Below, one piece after another: positions 17,336 to 25,053 of a stretch of 38,498 nucleotides of DNA. This DNA comes from Chloroflexi bacterium OLB14. Its GTDB lineage: Bacteria; Chloroflexota; Anaerolineae; Anaerolineales; Villigracilaceae. The translations under genes and the position numbers were made by a program. A model generated the notes under the pieces. The model was not told where the DNA came from. It saw nothing but the letters and a program-made list of their open reading frames with translations, and made no database searches. The DNA lies in NCBI GenBank assembly GCA_001567105.1, contig LMZR01000058.1, positions 1 to 38,498 of the forward strand, written 5' to 3'. Each line of letters starts with the position of its first letter. The first letter of the stretch is position 1.

Positions 17336-18577
17336 ATGCTTAAACTTAGTTACAGCACCTTTGGTTTAACCAATTTGAGCTTTTTAGACTCAATTGACGT
17401 TGTGGACAAGGCAGGATATGCGGGGATAGAGCTTTCATTTCACCGAGACCAATTCAATCCATTTGAAATTACAGATGATTATCTACACATCATAAAAAAA
17501 CGCTTTGACGAAATTGGCGTTGTGCCTGCTTGTGTGGCAACTGCATCACATTTCTTTACACCATCTCGCCCACATGAGCCGTCTTTAATGAACGTAGATT
17601 TAGCAGGCAGGAAACGCCGCATCAATCTCGTTCGCAGGGGAATTGATGTCGCTCGTAAGCTGGGCGTGTCACTCGTCACGTTTGGAAGCGGTTTTATTCG
17701 TGATGATCATGTAGCCAACCCATCTATCAATCCACAAGAGTTGTTAGCAGATAGCATACATCAATGTCTAAAATCAATCCATGATGATGAAGATATAACT
17801 TTATTAATTGAACCAGAGCCAGGCATGTTTATTGAAACAGTGGAGCAAGGATTAAACCTAGTAGATCAAGTAAATTCTCCAAAGTTTCAACTGCATTTAG
17901 ATTTATGTCACATGTATTGCGGAGAAAAAGATTACATCTCTGCCTTAGCAGAAGCCGCGCCTCGCACCCGCTATTTGCATATCTCTGATGCCCAAGAAGG
18001 ATACAACCTGAAAATAATCAAGATGGCGGAAGACCTCAACTTGGATTTAGGGTTTGCGAAATATTTAATCTACTTCCCCGAATATGCTGAATATTTATTG
18101 GTGGACGAGAATCATCCAATTTATTTTTATGACGAAAAGCCAAACAAGGATCAAGAGAAAAAAATAGAATCTATTTTAAGTAAGGCGGGCGTTAAACAAA
18201 AGCTTGCTTTAGTTAAATACGATAGCCTGTTCGCAGGCACAACATCACTAGAGCCAGAAGTTTTCACGTATCTCATTTCTGTGCCTGGGTTAAGTTTTGA
18301 CGTGCTTGAAAGAGCCAAACCGATACTTTATTATTTACGAACTACAACAGATTCAAACGGCAAATTACTTGTAGATAAAATGGTAGCCAATACATTAACA
18401 GGCATCGCACATTTTCACGAAATTCCAGGTGAGGGCACGTTAGATTTTAAGGCAAGTTTCAACGCATTAATCGAAAACGGCTTTTCGGGATATGGCTCGG
18501 TGGAGTTATATCATCACGTCAAATCTTGGGAAAAGGCGTTGAACGATAGTTATAAACATTTATCGCAGTTTGTTTAA
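17336..18577 (+). CDS. Xylose-isomerase-like TIM barrel protein with large insertion
   Basis: 413 residues from the ATG at 17336 (GGAG 13 nt upstream; the protein then starts at the first barrel strand MLKLSYSTFG). The family marks are GYAGIELSFHRDQF, TFGSGFI, the metal-ligand stretch LIEPEPG, QLHLDLCHMYCGE, YLHISD (213-218) and, far later, FHEIPGEGTLDF (360-371) with GYGSVELYHH. In ordinary family members HxSD and GEGxxDF are separated by only some residues; here about 135 residues intervene. Family members isomerise, epimerise or dehydrate sugars and inositols. First gene of the putative operon with LuxS-like, cyclase, methyltransferase and prenyltransferase genes. The substrate is not known; a direct match to EboE is not evident. 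Confidence 0.75.
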   Translation: MLKLSYSTFGLTNLSFLDSIDVVDKAGYAGIELSFHRDQFNPFEITDDYLHIIKKRFDEIGVVPACVATASHFFTPSRPHEPSLMNVDLAGRKRRINLVRRGIDVARKLGVSLVTFGSGFIRDDHVANPSINPQELLADSIHQCLKSIHDDEDITLLIEPEPGMFIETVEQGLNLVDQVNSPKFQLHLDLCHMYCGEKDYISALAEAAPRTRYLHISDAQEGYNLKIIKMAEDLNLDLGFAKYLIYFPEYAEYLLVDENHPIYFYDEKPNKDQEKKIESILSKAGVKQKLALVKYDSLFAGTTSLEPEVFTYLISVPGLSFDVLERAKPILYYLRTTTDSNGKLLVDKMVANTLTGIAHFHEIPGEGTLDFKASFNALIENGFSGYGSVELYHHVKSWEKALNDSYKHLSQFV

Positions 18578-18604
18578 GCGATAGTTTTAGTATAGGAGTA
18601 CGTT

Positions 18605-19084
18605 ATGGTAGATGTAAAACAATTAGGCTGGGACGTGAATACAGTCGGCGAGTTGGATCATCGCTTGCTCAAAGCGCCGCATGTGAAATTGCGGTCTTTC
18701 ACAGAAGGTCCTAAAGGCGATATCGTCTATTGCGTGGATTTACGCATCAACCTACCGAACACAGAATTTTTATCTTCGACAGAAATGCATTCCTTTGAGC
18801 ATTTCTTGTTGGAGGGCTTTCAACGTTACATGCCCAAAAACTTTCTTTCAATTGGGTTAATGGGCTGTCAAACTGGTTTCTACTTAGTCTTATACAACGA
18901 AGGCAATGCGGAAGTTATCCGCAATACGTACGAAAATATTTTGAATGATATTTTAAAAGCAAAAGAAGTCCCTTATGCCAATATTCAACAATGCGGCAAT
19001 TTCAAAAATCACAGCGTTGAAATGGCTCAAGCAGTTGCAAAAAGAGTTTTAAGTGCGAAGGAAAATTGGCGGCAAATCATATGA
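18605..19084 (+). CDS. LuxS-family protein (S-ribosylhomocysteine lyase or a paralogue)
   Basis: 159 residues. All LuxS active-site elements are visible: DHRLLKAPHVKLRSF (His19 region), VDLRI with Arg47, the metal motif MHSFEH with His62, Glu65 and His66, MGCQTGFYL with Cys88, and QQCGNF with the metal ligand Cys130 followed by the HSVEMAQAVAK helix. The usual HTLEH is changed to HSFEH. LuxS cleaves S-ribosylhomocysteine to homocysteine and DPD, the AI-2 precursor. No pfs or metabolic methyl-cycle gene is close; instead it lies between sugar-enzyme genes. AGGAG stands before the ATG and the stop overlaps the next start by four bases. It may be a true LuxS recycling SAH from the UbiG-like enzyme, or act on another sugar. 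Confidence 0.82.
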   Translation: MVDVKQLGWDVNTVGELDHRLLKAPHVKLRSFTEGPKGDIVYCVDLRINLPNTEFLSSTEMHSFEHFLLEGFQRYMPKNFLSIGLMGCQTGFYLVLYNEGNAEVIRNTYENILNDILKAKEVPYANIQQCGNFKNHSVEMAQAVAKRVLSAKENWRQII

Positions 19085-20220
19085 AAGAAAGCGCATCAAG
19101 ATGGCGAGTTAACTATCAACAAGCTATTGAATATGAAATAATAAACTCGCCTCATTTATTTCAATTACAAAACGATTCGATCTTATCGGTAGGGAAAACA
19201 GAACAAGCCCGCCGCTTTGTAGTGATGGATAGGAACGTAGAAAAATATTATGCAGAAGAAATTCATAATTATTTTTCACATCACCAAATTGAAGCGAAAA
19301 TTATCTCCATCCCCAGCGGAGAAGAGCATAAAACCTTAGAAAGTTATCTCACCATCGTGCAGGAGTTAGATGCCTTCCCCATCAACCGCAGAAATGAACC
19401 AATTATCGCCATTGGTGGCGGAGTCTTGACTGATATTGTAGGTTTTGTAGCCAGCAGTTATCGGCGCGGATTACCTCATCTTAAAGTACCCACCACCTTA
19501 ATGGGTTATGTAGATGCTTCTATCGGAATCAAAACGGGAATCAATATCAACGGAAACAAAAATCGCCTCGGTGCGTTTGCCCCTCCACAAAAAGTTTTCT
19601 TAGACAAAACATTTCTCAAAACACTGCCTAAACGTCACATCTTAAATGGCGTTTGTGAAATTATCAAACTAGCCATTATCAAAGATGCAGATTTATTTCG
19701 CCTGTTAGAAACACATGGAAGCCAAAGTATTGAAGAGTATTTCCAAAACGCTGAAGGCGATCTGATTTTAGATACCGCAATTCAAGGCATGTTAGAGGAA
19801 TTAGAGCCAAATTTATTTGAAGAAGATTTAATGCGCAAAGTGGATTTTGGACACACCTTCAGTTATGGGCTGGAGACTCGTCACGAAACAAACTTATTAC
19901 ACGGCGAAGCAGTTTTACTGGATATGATGGTCTCTTCCTTAATTGCAAAATCTCGGCAATTTATTTCCGAAGAAGATATTTCCAGAATCTTCCAACTCAT
20001 TGACCAATTAGGCATTGAATTGGATACAACTATTCTCGACTCGGATATGTTATGGGCTTCACTCAATGAAAGAACCTACCACCGAGACGGGTTACAACGA
20101 GTCCCCATGCCGTTAGGTATTGGCGGATGTACCTTTGTAAATGACATTAAGCAAGATGAAATAATTAATGCCGTAAAAAAATTAGAAGACAGGATGATTC
20201 TTAACTATGACCACGCTTGA
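19081..20220 (+). CDS. Sugar phosphate cyclase of the C7-cyclitol synthase type (3-dehydroquinate synthase superfamily)
   Basis: 379 residues from the ATG that overlaps the LuxS-like stop (ATGA). The DHQS fold marks are IPSGEEHKTLE, the NAD-binding IGGGVLTDIVGF, and VPTTLMGYVDASIGIKTG. The following NGNKNRLGAFAPPQKVFLD, the NGVCEIIKLAIIKD helix and the metal-site DFGHTFSYGLE with LLHGEAV differ from AroB (which has NLGHTFGHALE-like text) and recall 2-epi-5-epi-valiolone or desmethyl-4-deoxygadusol synthases. Such enzymes cyclise sedoheptulose 7-phosphate. The exact substrate cannot be set by eye. No other shikimate gene is near. Coupled to its neighbours on both sides. Confidence 0.72.
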   Translation: MKESASRWRVNYQQAIEYEIINSPHLFQLQNDSILSVGKTEQARRFVVMDRNVEKYYAEEIHNYFSHHQIEAKIISIPSGEEHKTLESYLTIVQELDAFPINRRNEPIIAIGGGVLTDIVGFVASSYRRGLPHLKVPTTLMGYVDASIGIKTGININGNKNRLGAFAPPQKVFLDKTFLKTLPKRHILNGVCEIIKLAIIKDADLFRLLETHGSQSIEEYFQNAEGDLILDTAIQGMLEELEPNLFEEDLMRKVDFGHTFSYGLETRHETNLLHGEAVLLDMMVSSLIAKSRQFISEEDISRIFQLIDQLGIELDTTILDSDMLWASLNERTYHRDGLQRVPMPLGIGGCTFVNDIKQDEIINAVKKLEDRMILNYDHA

Positions 20221-20917
20221 AAAAAATGTAGATCAAAAAGAAATTGATAAGTTTGATAAAGTCGCTCAAATCTGGTGGGACTTAAAAGGCGAAATGGGCA
20301 CACTGCACGTTATCAATCCGTTACGCACAAACTTCATTATGGAAAAATCAACAGTTGCAAATCCCAAAATCTTAGACGTAGGCTGCGGCGGCGGGATTCT
20401 CTCCGAAGCGTTGGCTCAGGCGGGGGCAAATGTCGTTGGCATTGACCTATCCAAAGATTCGATTGAAGCGGCTCAATATCACGCCAAAAAACAAGGATTG
20501 ACAATTGATTATCGTTATGAAAGCGCCGAACAAATTGCATCTAAAGAAGCAGGTACATTTGATATTGTGACCTGTATGGAAATGTTGGAGCATGTGCCAG
20601 AACCTAAAAAAGTGATCGCCGCATGTGTGCAAGCAGTAAAACCTGGTGGGCATGTATTTTTCTCAACTATTAATCGCACACCTAAAGCATTTCTTTTTGC
20701 AATTGTAGGCGGCGAATATATTTTGCGCCTTTTACCAAGAGGCACGCACACATACAGCAAGTTGATTCGACCCAGCGAATTAAAAGAATGGGCAGGCGAA
20801 GCAGGCTTAGAATTTTCTCGGCTGGCTAGTTTAATTTACAATCCATTTACCCGAAAATTCAAAGTAAGCGCAGGCGTAGAAGATGTAAACTACATGGCGC
20901 ATTTTATAAAAAAATAA
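20207..20917 (+). CDS. UbiG-like class I SAM-dependent O-methyltransferase
   Basis: 236 residues. The SAM-binding motif I is ILDVGCGGGILSEALAQAG. The stretches DIVTCMEMLEHVPEP, KPGGHVFFSTINRTPKAF, GGEYILRLLPRGTHTYSK, IRPSEL, and YNPFTRKFKVSAGVEDVNYM follow the UbiG family end to end at full length. UbiG methylates the ring hydroxyls of ubiquinone precursors. This is unexpected here if the host is Chloroflexota, which use menaquinone. The start overlaps the cyclase stop by 14 nt. I infer O-methylation of a hydroxylated ring made by the operon; transfer from Proteobacteria is possible. Confidence 0.85.
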   Translation: MTTLEKNVDQKEIDKFDKVAQIWWDLKGEMGTLHVINPLRTNFIMEKSTVANPKILDVGCGGGILSEALAQAGANVVGIDLSKDSIEAAQYHAKKQGLTIDYRYESAEQIASKEAGTFDIVTCMEMLEHVPEPKKVIAACVQAVKPGGHVFFSTINRTPKAFLFAIVGGEYILRLLPRGTHTYSKLIRPSELKEWAGEAGLEFSRLASLIYNPFTRKFKVSAGVEDVNYMAHFIKK

Positions 20918-20945
20918 ATTTATCAATTATTTTGAGAGATAGCCT

Positions 20946-21839
20946 ATGAAAAAATTCTTTGCACTTTCTCGCACCACTCACGGAGTATTAGACCTCGCAA
21001 TGCCTGGCTTTGTGGCTTTACTTTGGTTGGGAGACTTTCCGCACTGGCAAGTAATTTTGCTTTCTATATTCACCGCTTTTGCGGGCTATACCGCCATTTA
21101 CGCATTAAATGATTTAGTAGGCATTGCCGTAGATAAAGAAAAATTTGCAGGCGGCATTAATGCTGGCTATTCTGTAGAAGCATCCGACATGCGTTATCCG
21201 CTTGCACAAAACGTATTAAGTTATAAAAGCGGTTTACTTTGGTTTGCCTTTTGGTTTGTACTTGCATTAATTGGCTCTTACTTACTTAACCCAAAAATTA
21301 TTTTCATCTTAATCGCCGCCGCGATTTTAGAAGTAATTTATTGTCTTCTGCTAAAAGTTACTTACTTGCGAACTTTTGTAAGCGGGCTTGTAAAATCCAG
21401 CGGACCCATTGCCGCAATCTTTGTTGTAGATAAAAGCCCATCGCTTTCGCTTGTGCTTTTAATTTTGGCTTGGGTTTTCGTTTGGGAAATTGGCGGGCAA
21501 AACACCCCAGCAGATTGGAACGACACAGCAGAAGATAAACGCGTTAATGCAAAAACAATTCCACTTCAATTTGGAACACAAAAAGCGGGCTTGGTAGTTT
21601 TATTTACACTTATATTAACAGTGATTATCAGTTTGTTTTTGCCAAAGGTTTCGCCATTATCACTGGGCTTGCCATACAGCCTCGCCACCATCGCCATAGG
21701 AATTTTCTTATTGCTTATCCCTGCTTATCAACTTTATCAAACGCAGGAAGGTCGCAAAGCCGCCGCACTTTTTGATAAAGCCAGTTACTATCCGTTGGCA
21801 CAACTAACGCTCATTACAATTTTTGTTTTACTGGCATAA
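20946..21839 (+). CDS. UbiA-family prenyltransferase, atypical
   Basis: 297 residues with about eight membrane segments. The first Asp-rich motif is NDLVGIAVDKEK (Asn55, Asp56, Asp63); the middle Asp of NDxxDxxxD is replaced by Gly59. The second motif is ADWNDTAEDKR (Asp190, Asp193, Asp197), preceded by WEIGGQNTP. Between the first motif and the next helix there is a segment with SDMRYPLAQNVLS where other members have an RPIPSG-like text. UbiA enzymes transfer a polyprenyl group to an aromatic or other acceptor in the membrane. GAGAG precedes the ATG. It is the last gene of the operon and a clear terminator follows. Confidence 0.82.
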   Translation: MKKFFALSRTTHGVLDLAMPGFVALLWLGDFPHWQVILLSIFTAFAGYTAIYALNDLVGIAVDKEKFAGGINAGYSVEASDMRYPLAQNVLSYKSGLLWFAFWFVLALIGSYLLNPKIIFILIAAAILEVIYCLLLKVTYLRTFVSGLVKSSGPIAAIFVVDKSPSLSLVLLILAWVFVWEIGGQNTPADWNDTAEDKRVNAKTIPLQFGTQKAGLVVLFTLILTVIISLFLPKVSPLSLGLPYSLATIAIGIFLLLIPAYQLYQTQEGRKAAALFDKASYYPLAQLTLITIFVLLA

Positions 21840-21875
21840 AAAAATTCCCTCCATTTCGGAGGGAATTTTTTTATT
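21838..21875. terminator. Bidirectional terminator between the prenyltransferase and alaS
   Basis: AAAAAAATTCCCTCC pairs with GGAGGGAATTTTTTT around ATTTC. It lies between convergent genes and has A and T runs on both sides. Confidence 0.88.
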
Positions 21876-24615
21876 TCAATTTTTCTTCCACAACTTTTGA
21901 TAACTGACTCAACGCCTCTTTGACGTTTCCATTTGACAAACTACCTTGTGCCATATTCGGACGTCCGCCTCCTTTCGCGCCGATACCTGTTAGCACATCC
22001 CCAGCTTTGATTCCTCGCTTGACTAAATCTTCCGTCACAACTGCTATTAAAGTGGAACCAGTTGCTAAAACAGCAATTCCATTCTTTGGATATTTCTCGC
22101 GGAATTTATCTGCCAACATTCGCAATGTATCAACATTTGAATCAGGAATTTCAATAGCGAGTATGTTTACTTCTTTAATAACTTGCACGTTAGAAAGTAG
22201 TGATTGGAAAGTAGAAAGTGCTTGTTGAGCGCGAAGGTTTGATAATTCTTTCTTCAAATCAGCAACTTCATCTTGTAAGGCTTCAACCTTATTTGGAATT
22301 TCTTCAACAGTAGATTTCAAAACAGATGAAGTATTTTTCAATAACTTAAAGCGTTTGTTGATTAAATCATACGCGCCACGTCCAGTCACTGCTTCAATGC
22401 GACGCACATTCGTCCCAACTGAACCTTCACTAGTGATAATAAACGCGCCAATATCAGATGTTCTTTCTAAATGCGTACCACCGCATAATTCGTAAGAATA
22501 CTTTTTATCTTTGGAGTCAGTTTGCTTGTTCCCGCCTTCCGCCAGCAAGCTGGCTGAGTCCATAATGCTAATCGTTCTAACCGTTTCACCATACTTCTCA
22601 CCAAACAAAGCCATCGCACCTTCTTTCTTGGCTTGTTCCAATGATTTTATTTCTTTCATCACAGGCATATCATCTGCAATGGCTTCATTAACCATGCGTT
22701 CAACTTTTTCAATTTGTTCAGCAGTCAATGCCACTGGATGATTAAAGTCAAAACGCAAATGTGTTGGCGCAACTAACGAACCTGCTTGTTTGGCTTGGTC
22801 ACTCACTACTTCATGCAAAGCCTTATGTAATAAATGTGTAGCAGTATGATTTCGCATGATGTCGTGTCTGCGAATCAAATCCACTTCTGCTGTGGCAGTA
22901 TCACCAACTTTTGGTTTGCCCGAAATCACAGTGCCAACATGAACAATCACGCCAGCAGAAGGTCGGCGCATGGCGTTAACTTCAATCTCCCAATCTTTTC
23001 CACGAATGAATCCAGAATCATTTACTTGACCACCAGACTCGGTATAAAAACCTGTCTTGGGGAGGATGACTTCAACTTGATCATCTAATTCAGCCGATTC
23101 AACCGCTTCACCATTGACCATGAGGCTTAATACTGCTCCATCAACTTTTGTACTAGCGTATGGGTCGTACTCCACACCATCTTTGCCGATTTTATTTTTC
23201 GCTTGTAAATCTTTCAAAATGTTAGCAAAGAATTCTGCATCTTCACCACCGAGTTTGCCCATAGCCTTTCCACCACCAGAGGCTTTAGAATGTTTTTCTT
23301 TGGCTACATCAAAAGCTACTTTATCAACATCTAAATTTTGTTCGCGGGCAATATCGCGCGAAATTTCATACGGAAGTCCATACGTTGCATATAAATCAAA
23401 TGCTTTGTGACCATCCAAGACTTTTGATTTGGAAGACTCAAGCTCGGAGAGAAGATTCTGTAAATGAGCAGTACCCGCTTCAATGGTGCGGGCGAAGCGG
23501 ATTTCTTCGCGAGTCAAATGCTCAAGAATCGAAGTCTTACTTTTTTCGAGTTCGGTATAAAAATTTCCATAATAATTAATTACAGCCTCTGCAACTTTTG
23601 CAAGAAACGGCTCATTGAGATTTATCTTCGTGCCAAAACGTGCGGCGCGGCGGATAATCATGCGAGTAACATAATTGCGACCCGCATTGCCTGGCACAAC
23701 ACCATCAGCAATTAAAAATGCAGCAGAACGAACATGATCACAGATAACACGATAGGGTGTAAAGTTTGCCAGCATTTCTTTTTCACTTGCGCCTGTAAGA
23801 TTTCGCAAAACATTTAATGACTCGGTGAATAAATCTGTTTTGTAATTTGAATCAACGCCTTGCAAAACAGAAACGATTCTTTCAAAGCCCATGCCTGTAT
23901 CAACATGTTTTTGTGGCAGTGGTTCAAGTTTTCCATCGGCAAATAAATTGTATTGAATAAAAACGTTATTCCACAGTTCGAGATAACGCGTACATTCACC
24001 ATTGACTCCGCACACATGATCGGTGCCACGCAAGTTATCACGCTCTTCACCTAAATCAATATGAATTTCAGAGCATGGACCACATGGACCCGTCTCTGCC
24101 ATTTGCCAGAAATTTTCTTTTCTTCCAAAAAATAAAACATGTTCTGGATTAAAGCCAGGTTGTTTTCTCCACACATTTGCGGCTTCATCATCTTGTGGTA
24201 CATTGCCTTGATCATCTTTGAAACAAGTGGCGTACAATTTATCTTTTGGTAAACCCCACACTTCGGTTAATAACTGCCAAGACCATGCAATGGCATCTTC
24301 TTTATAGTAATCACCAAACGACCAGTTGCCCAACATTTCAAAAAAGGTGTGATGCGTATCATCACGCCCGACATCGTCAAGGTCGTTGTGTTTGCCCGCC
24401 ACGCGTAAACATTTTTGCGAGTCAACTACACGTGAGTAGGGATATTTTTCTGTGCCAATAAATACATTTTTGAATTGCACCATGCCAGAATTGGTGAATA
24501 GCAATGTGTTATCACCGCCTGGCACAAGTGACATAGAAGGCACGGCGGTGTGTCCATGCTCTACGAAAAAGTCTATAAATTCTTGGCGGATTTGGTTGCC
24601 TGTTAGTTTTTTCAT
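21871..24615 (-). CDS. alaS: Alanyl-tRNA synthetase
   Basis: 914 residues, a normal length. The N-terminal class II catalytic domain starts with NQIRQEFIDFFVEHGHTAVPS and has FTNSGMVQFKNVF, DDVGRDDTHHTFFEMLGNWSFGDY in part, and GPCGPCSEIHID. The editing domain has RNHTATHLLHKALHEV and CGGTHLERTSDIG (zinc ligands), and the C-terminal part has GAKGGGRPNMAQGS, the C-Ala signature. It charges tRNA-Ala and deacylates mischarged tRNA. The start is supported by TATAAT at 24648-24653 on the minus strand. Single gene, ending in the terminator shared with the prenyltransferase. Confidence 0.97.
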   Translation of the reverse strand: MKKLTGNQIRQEFIDFFVEHGHTAVPSMSLVPGGDNTLLFTNSGMVQFKNVFIGTEKYPYSRVVDSQKCLRVAGKHNDLDDVGRDDTHHTFFEMLGNWSFGDYYKEDAIAWSWQLLTEVWGLPKDKLYATCFKDDQGNVPQDDEAANVWRKQPGFNPEHVLFFGRKENFWQMAETGPCGPCSEIHIDLGEERDNLRGTDHVCGVNGECTRYLELWNNVFIQYNLFADGKLEPLPQKHVDTGMGFERIVSVLQGVDSNYKTDLFTESLNVLRNLTGASEKEMLANFTPYRVICDHVRSAAFLIADGVVPGNAGRNYVTRMIIRRAARFGTKINLNEPFLAKVAEAVINYYGNFYTELEKSKTSILEHLTREEIRFARTIEAGTAHLQNLLSELESSKSKVLDGHKAFDLYATYGLPYEISRDIAREQNLDVDKVAFDVAKEKHSKASGGGKAMGKLGGEDAEFFANILKDLQAKNKIGKDGVEYDPYASTKVDGAVLSLMVNGEAVESAELDDQVEVILPKTGFYTESGGQVNDSGFIRGKDWEIEVNAMRRPSAGVIVHVGTVISGKPKVGDTATAEVDLIRRHDIMRNHTATHLLHKALHEVVSDQAKQAGSLVAPTHLRFDFNHPVALTAEQIEKVERMVNEAIADDMPVMKEIKSLEQAKKEGAMALFGEKYGETVRTISIMDSASLLAEGGNKQTDSKDKKYSYELCGGTHLERTSDIGAFIITSEGSVGTNVRRIEAVTGRGAYDLINKRFKLLKNTSSVLKSTVEEIPNKVEALQDEVADLKKELSNLRAQQALSTFQSLLSNVQVIKEVNILAIEIPDSNVDTLRMLADKFREKYPKNGIAVLATGSTLIAVVTEDLVKRGIKAGDVLTGIGAKGGGRPNMAQGSLSNGNVKEALSQLSKVVEEKLK

Positions 24616-24647
24616 GCGAGAGGTTGCTCCAGAGTTAAAGTCAGGGA

Positions 24648-24653
24648 ATTATA
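24648..24653 (-). promoter_or_regulatory. Putative -10 box of alaS
   Basis: Minus strand GGTATAATTCC lies 33 nt upstream of the alaS ATG; CTGGAG serves as ribosome-binding site closer to the start. Confidence 0.5.
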
Positions 24654-24720
24654 CCAAGTGATGAAAGAGGAAAGAAGAGATGCAAAATGAAGGAATGGCG
24701 AAAAGGGAGAGTAAAAAAAC

Positions 24721-24796
24721 AATCACCACAGAGAACACAGAGTCCACAGAGGTTTTTATAAGGTTTTCTCTGTGACCTTCGTGGTCTCTGTGGTTA
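24721..24796. repeat. Imperfect inverted repeat ACCACAGAGA / TCTCTGTGGT
   Basis: ACCACAGAGAACACAGAG on the left pairs with CTCTGTGACC...TCTCTGTGGT on the right. It belongs to a type of CACAGAG-rich palindromic intergenic repeat seen in unrelated bacterial genomes. It lies in the alaS-P450 spacer (24616-25053), which holds no gene. Confidence 0.65.
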
Positions 24797-24835
24797 AGTC
24801 TTTTGTCTTACTTTCTTTATTAGCCACTCTCAAAA

Positions 24836-25003
24836 ATGACCTCTCCCCAGCCCTAACCATTTATTCAACAGAAAAGAAGAAATGCAAAATGACCTCTTCC
24901 CAACCCCTCTACCATTTCATGGCACGCGTCCTGTAGGAGAGGGAGTTTGTTGCGTGATGGACTAACTCCTCCCCTAAAAGGGAGGCTGGGAGGGGTTAAA
25001 AAT
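24836..25003. repeat. Composite intergenic repeat with AATGACCTCT units and hairpins
   Basis: Two imperfect direct copies of AATGACCTCTCCCCAGCCC...CCATTT (24836 and 24888) are followed by CTCCTCCCCTAAAAGGGAGG and GGGAGGGGTTAA, which pairs with the AACCCCTC upstream. This is typical dispersed palindromic repeat material. No open reading frame of note. Confidence 0.55.
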
Positions 25004-25041
25004 GCAATTTACACGAAGCAATAAATTTTACATAAGAGAGG

Positions 25042-25047
25042 TAAAAT
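25042..25047 (+). promoter_or_regulatory. -10 box of the P450 gene, leaderless arrangement
   Basis: GGTAAAAT ends 6 nt upstream of the ATG at 25054. The purine stretch AGAGAGG is too far upstream to be a good Shine-Dalgarno sequence. Confidence 0.4.
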
Positions 25048-25053
25048 TGGTTT

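Noticed and set aside
17336..18577. Calling the first operon gene eboE
   Set aside because: Similar fold class and size, but the sequence text does not match what I recall of EboE; only the general TIM-barrel family is supported.
19081..20220. Calling the cyclase aroB (3-dehydroquinate synthase of the shikimate pathway)
   Set aside because: The text around the metal site (DFGHTFSYGLE) and the NKNRLGAFAPP segment fit C7-cyclitol cyclases better, and no other shikimate gene is near; substrate left open.
21920..24661. Long open frames antisense to alaS
   Set aside because: They mirror alaS codon structure, lack ribosome-binding sites and show no family resemblance.
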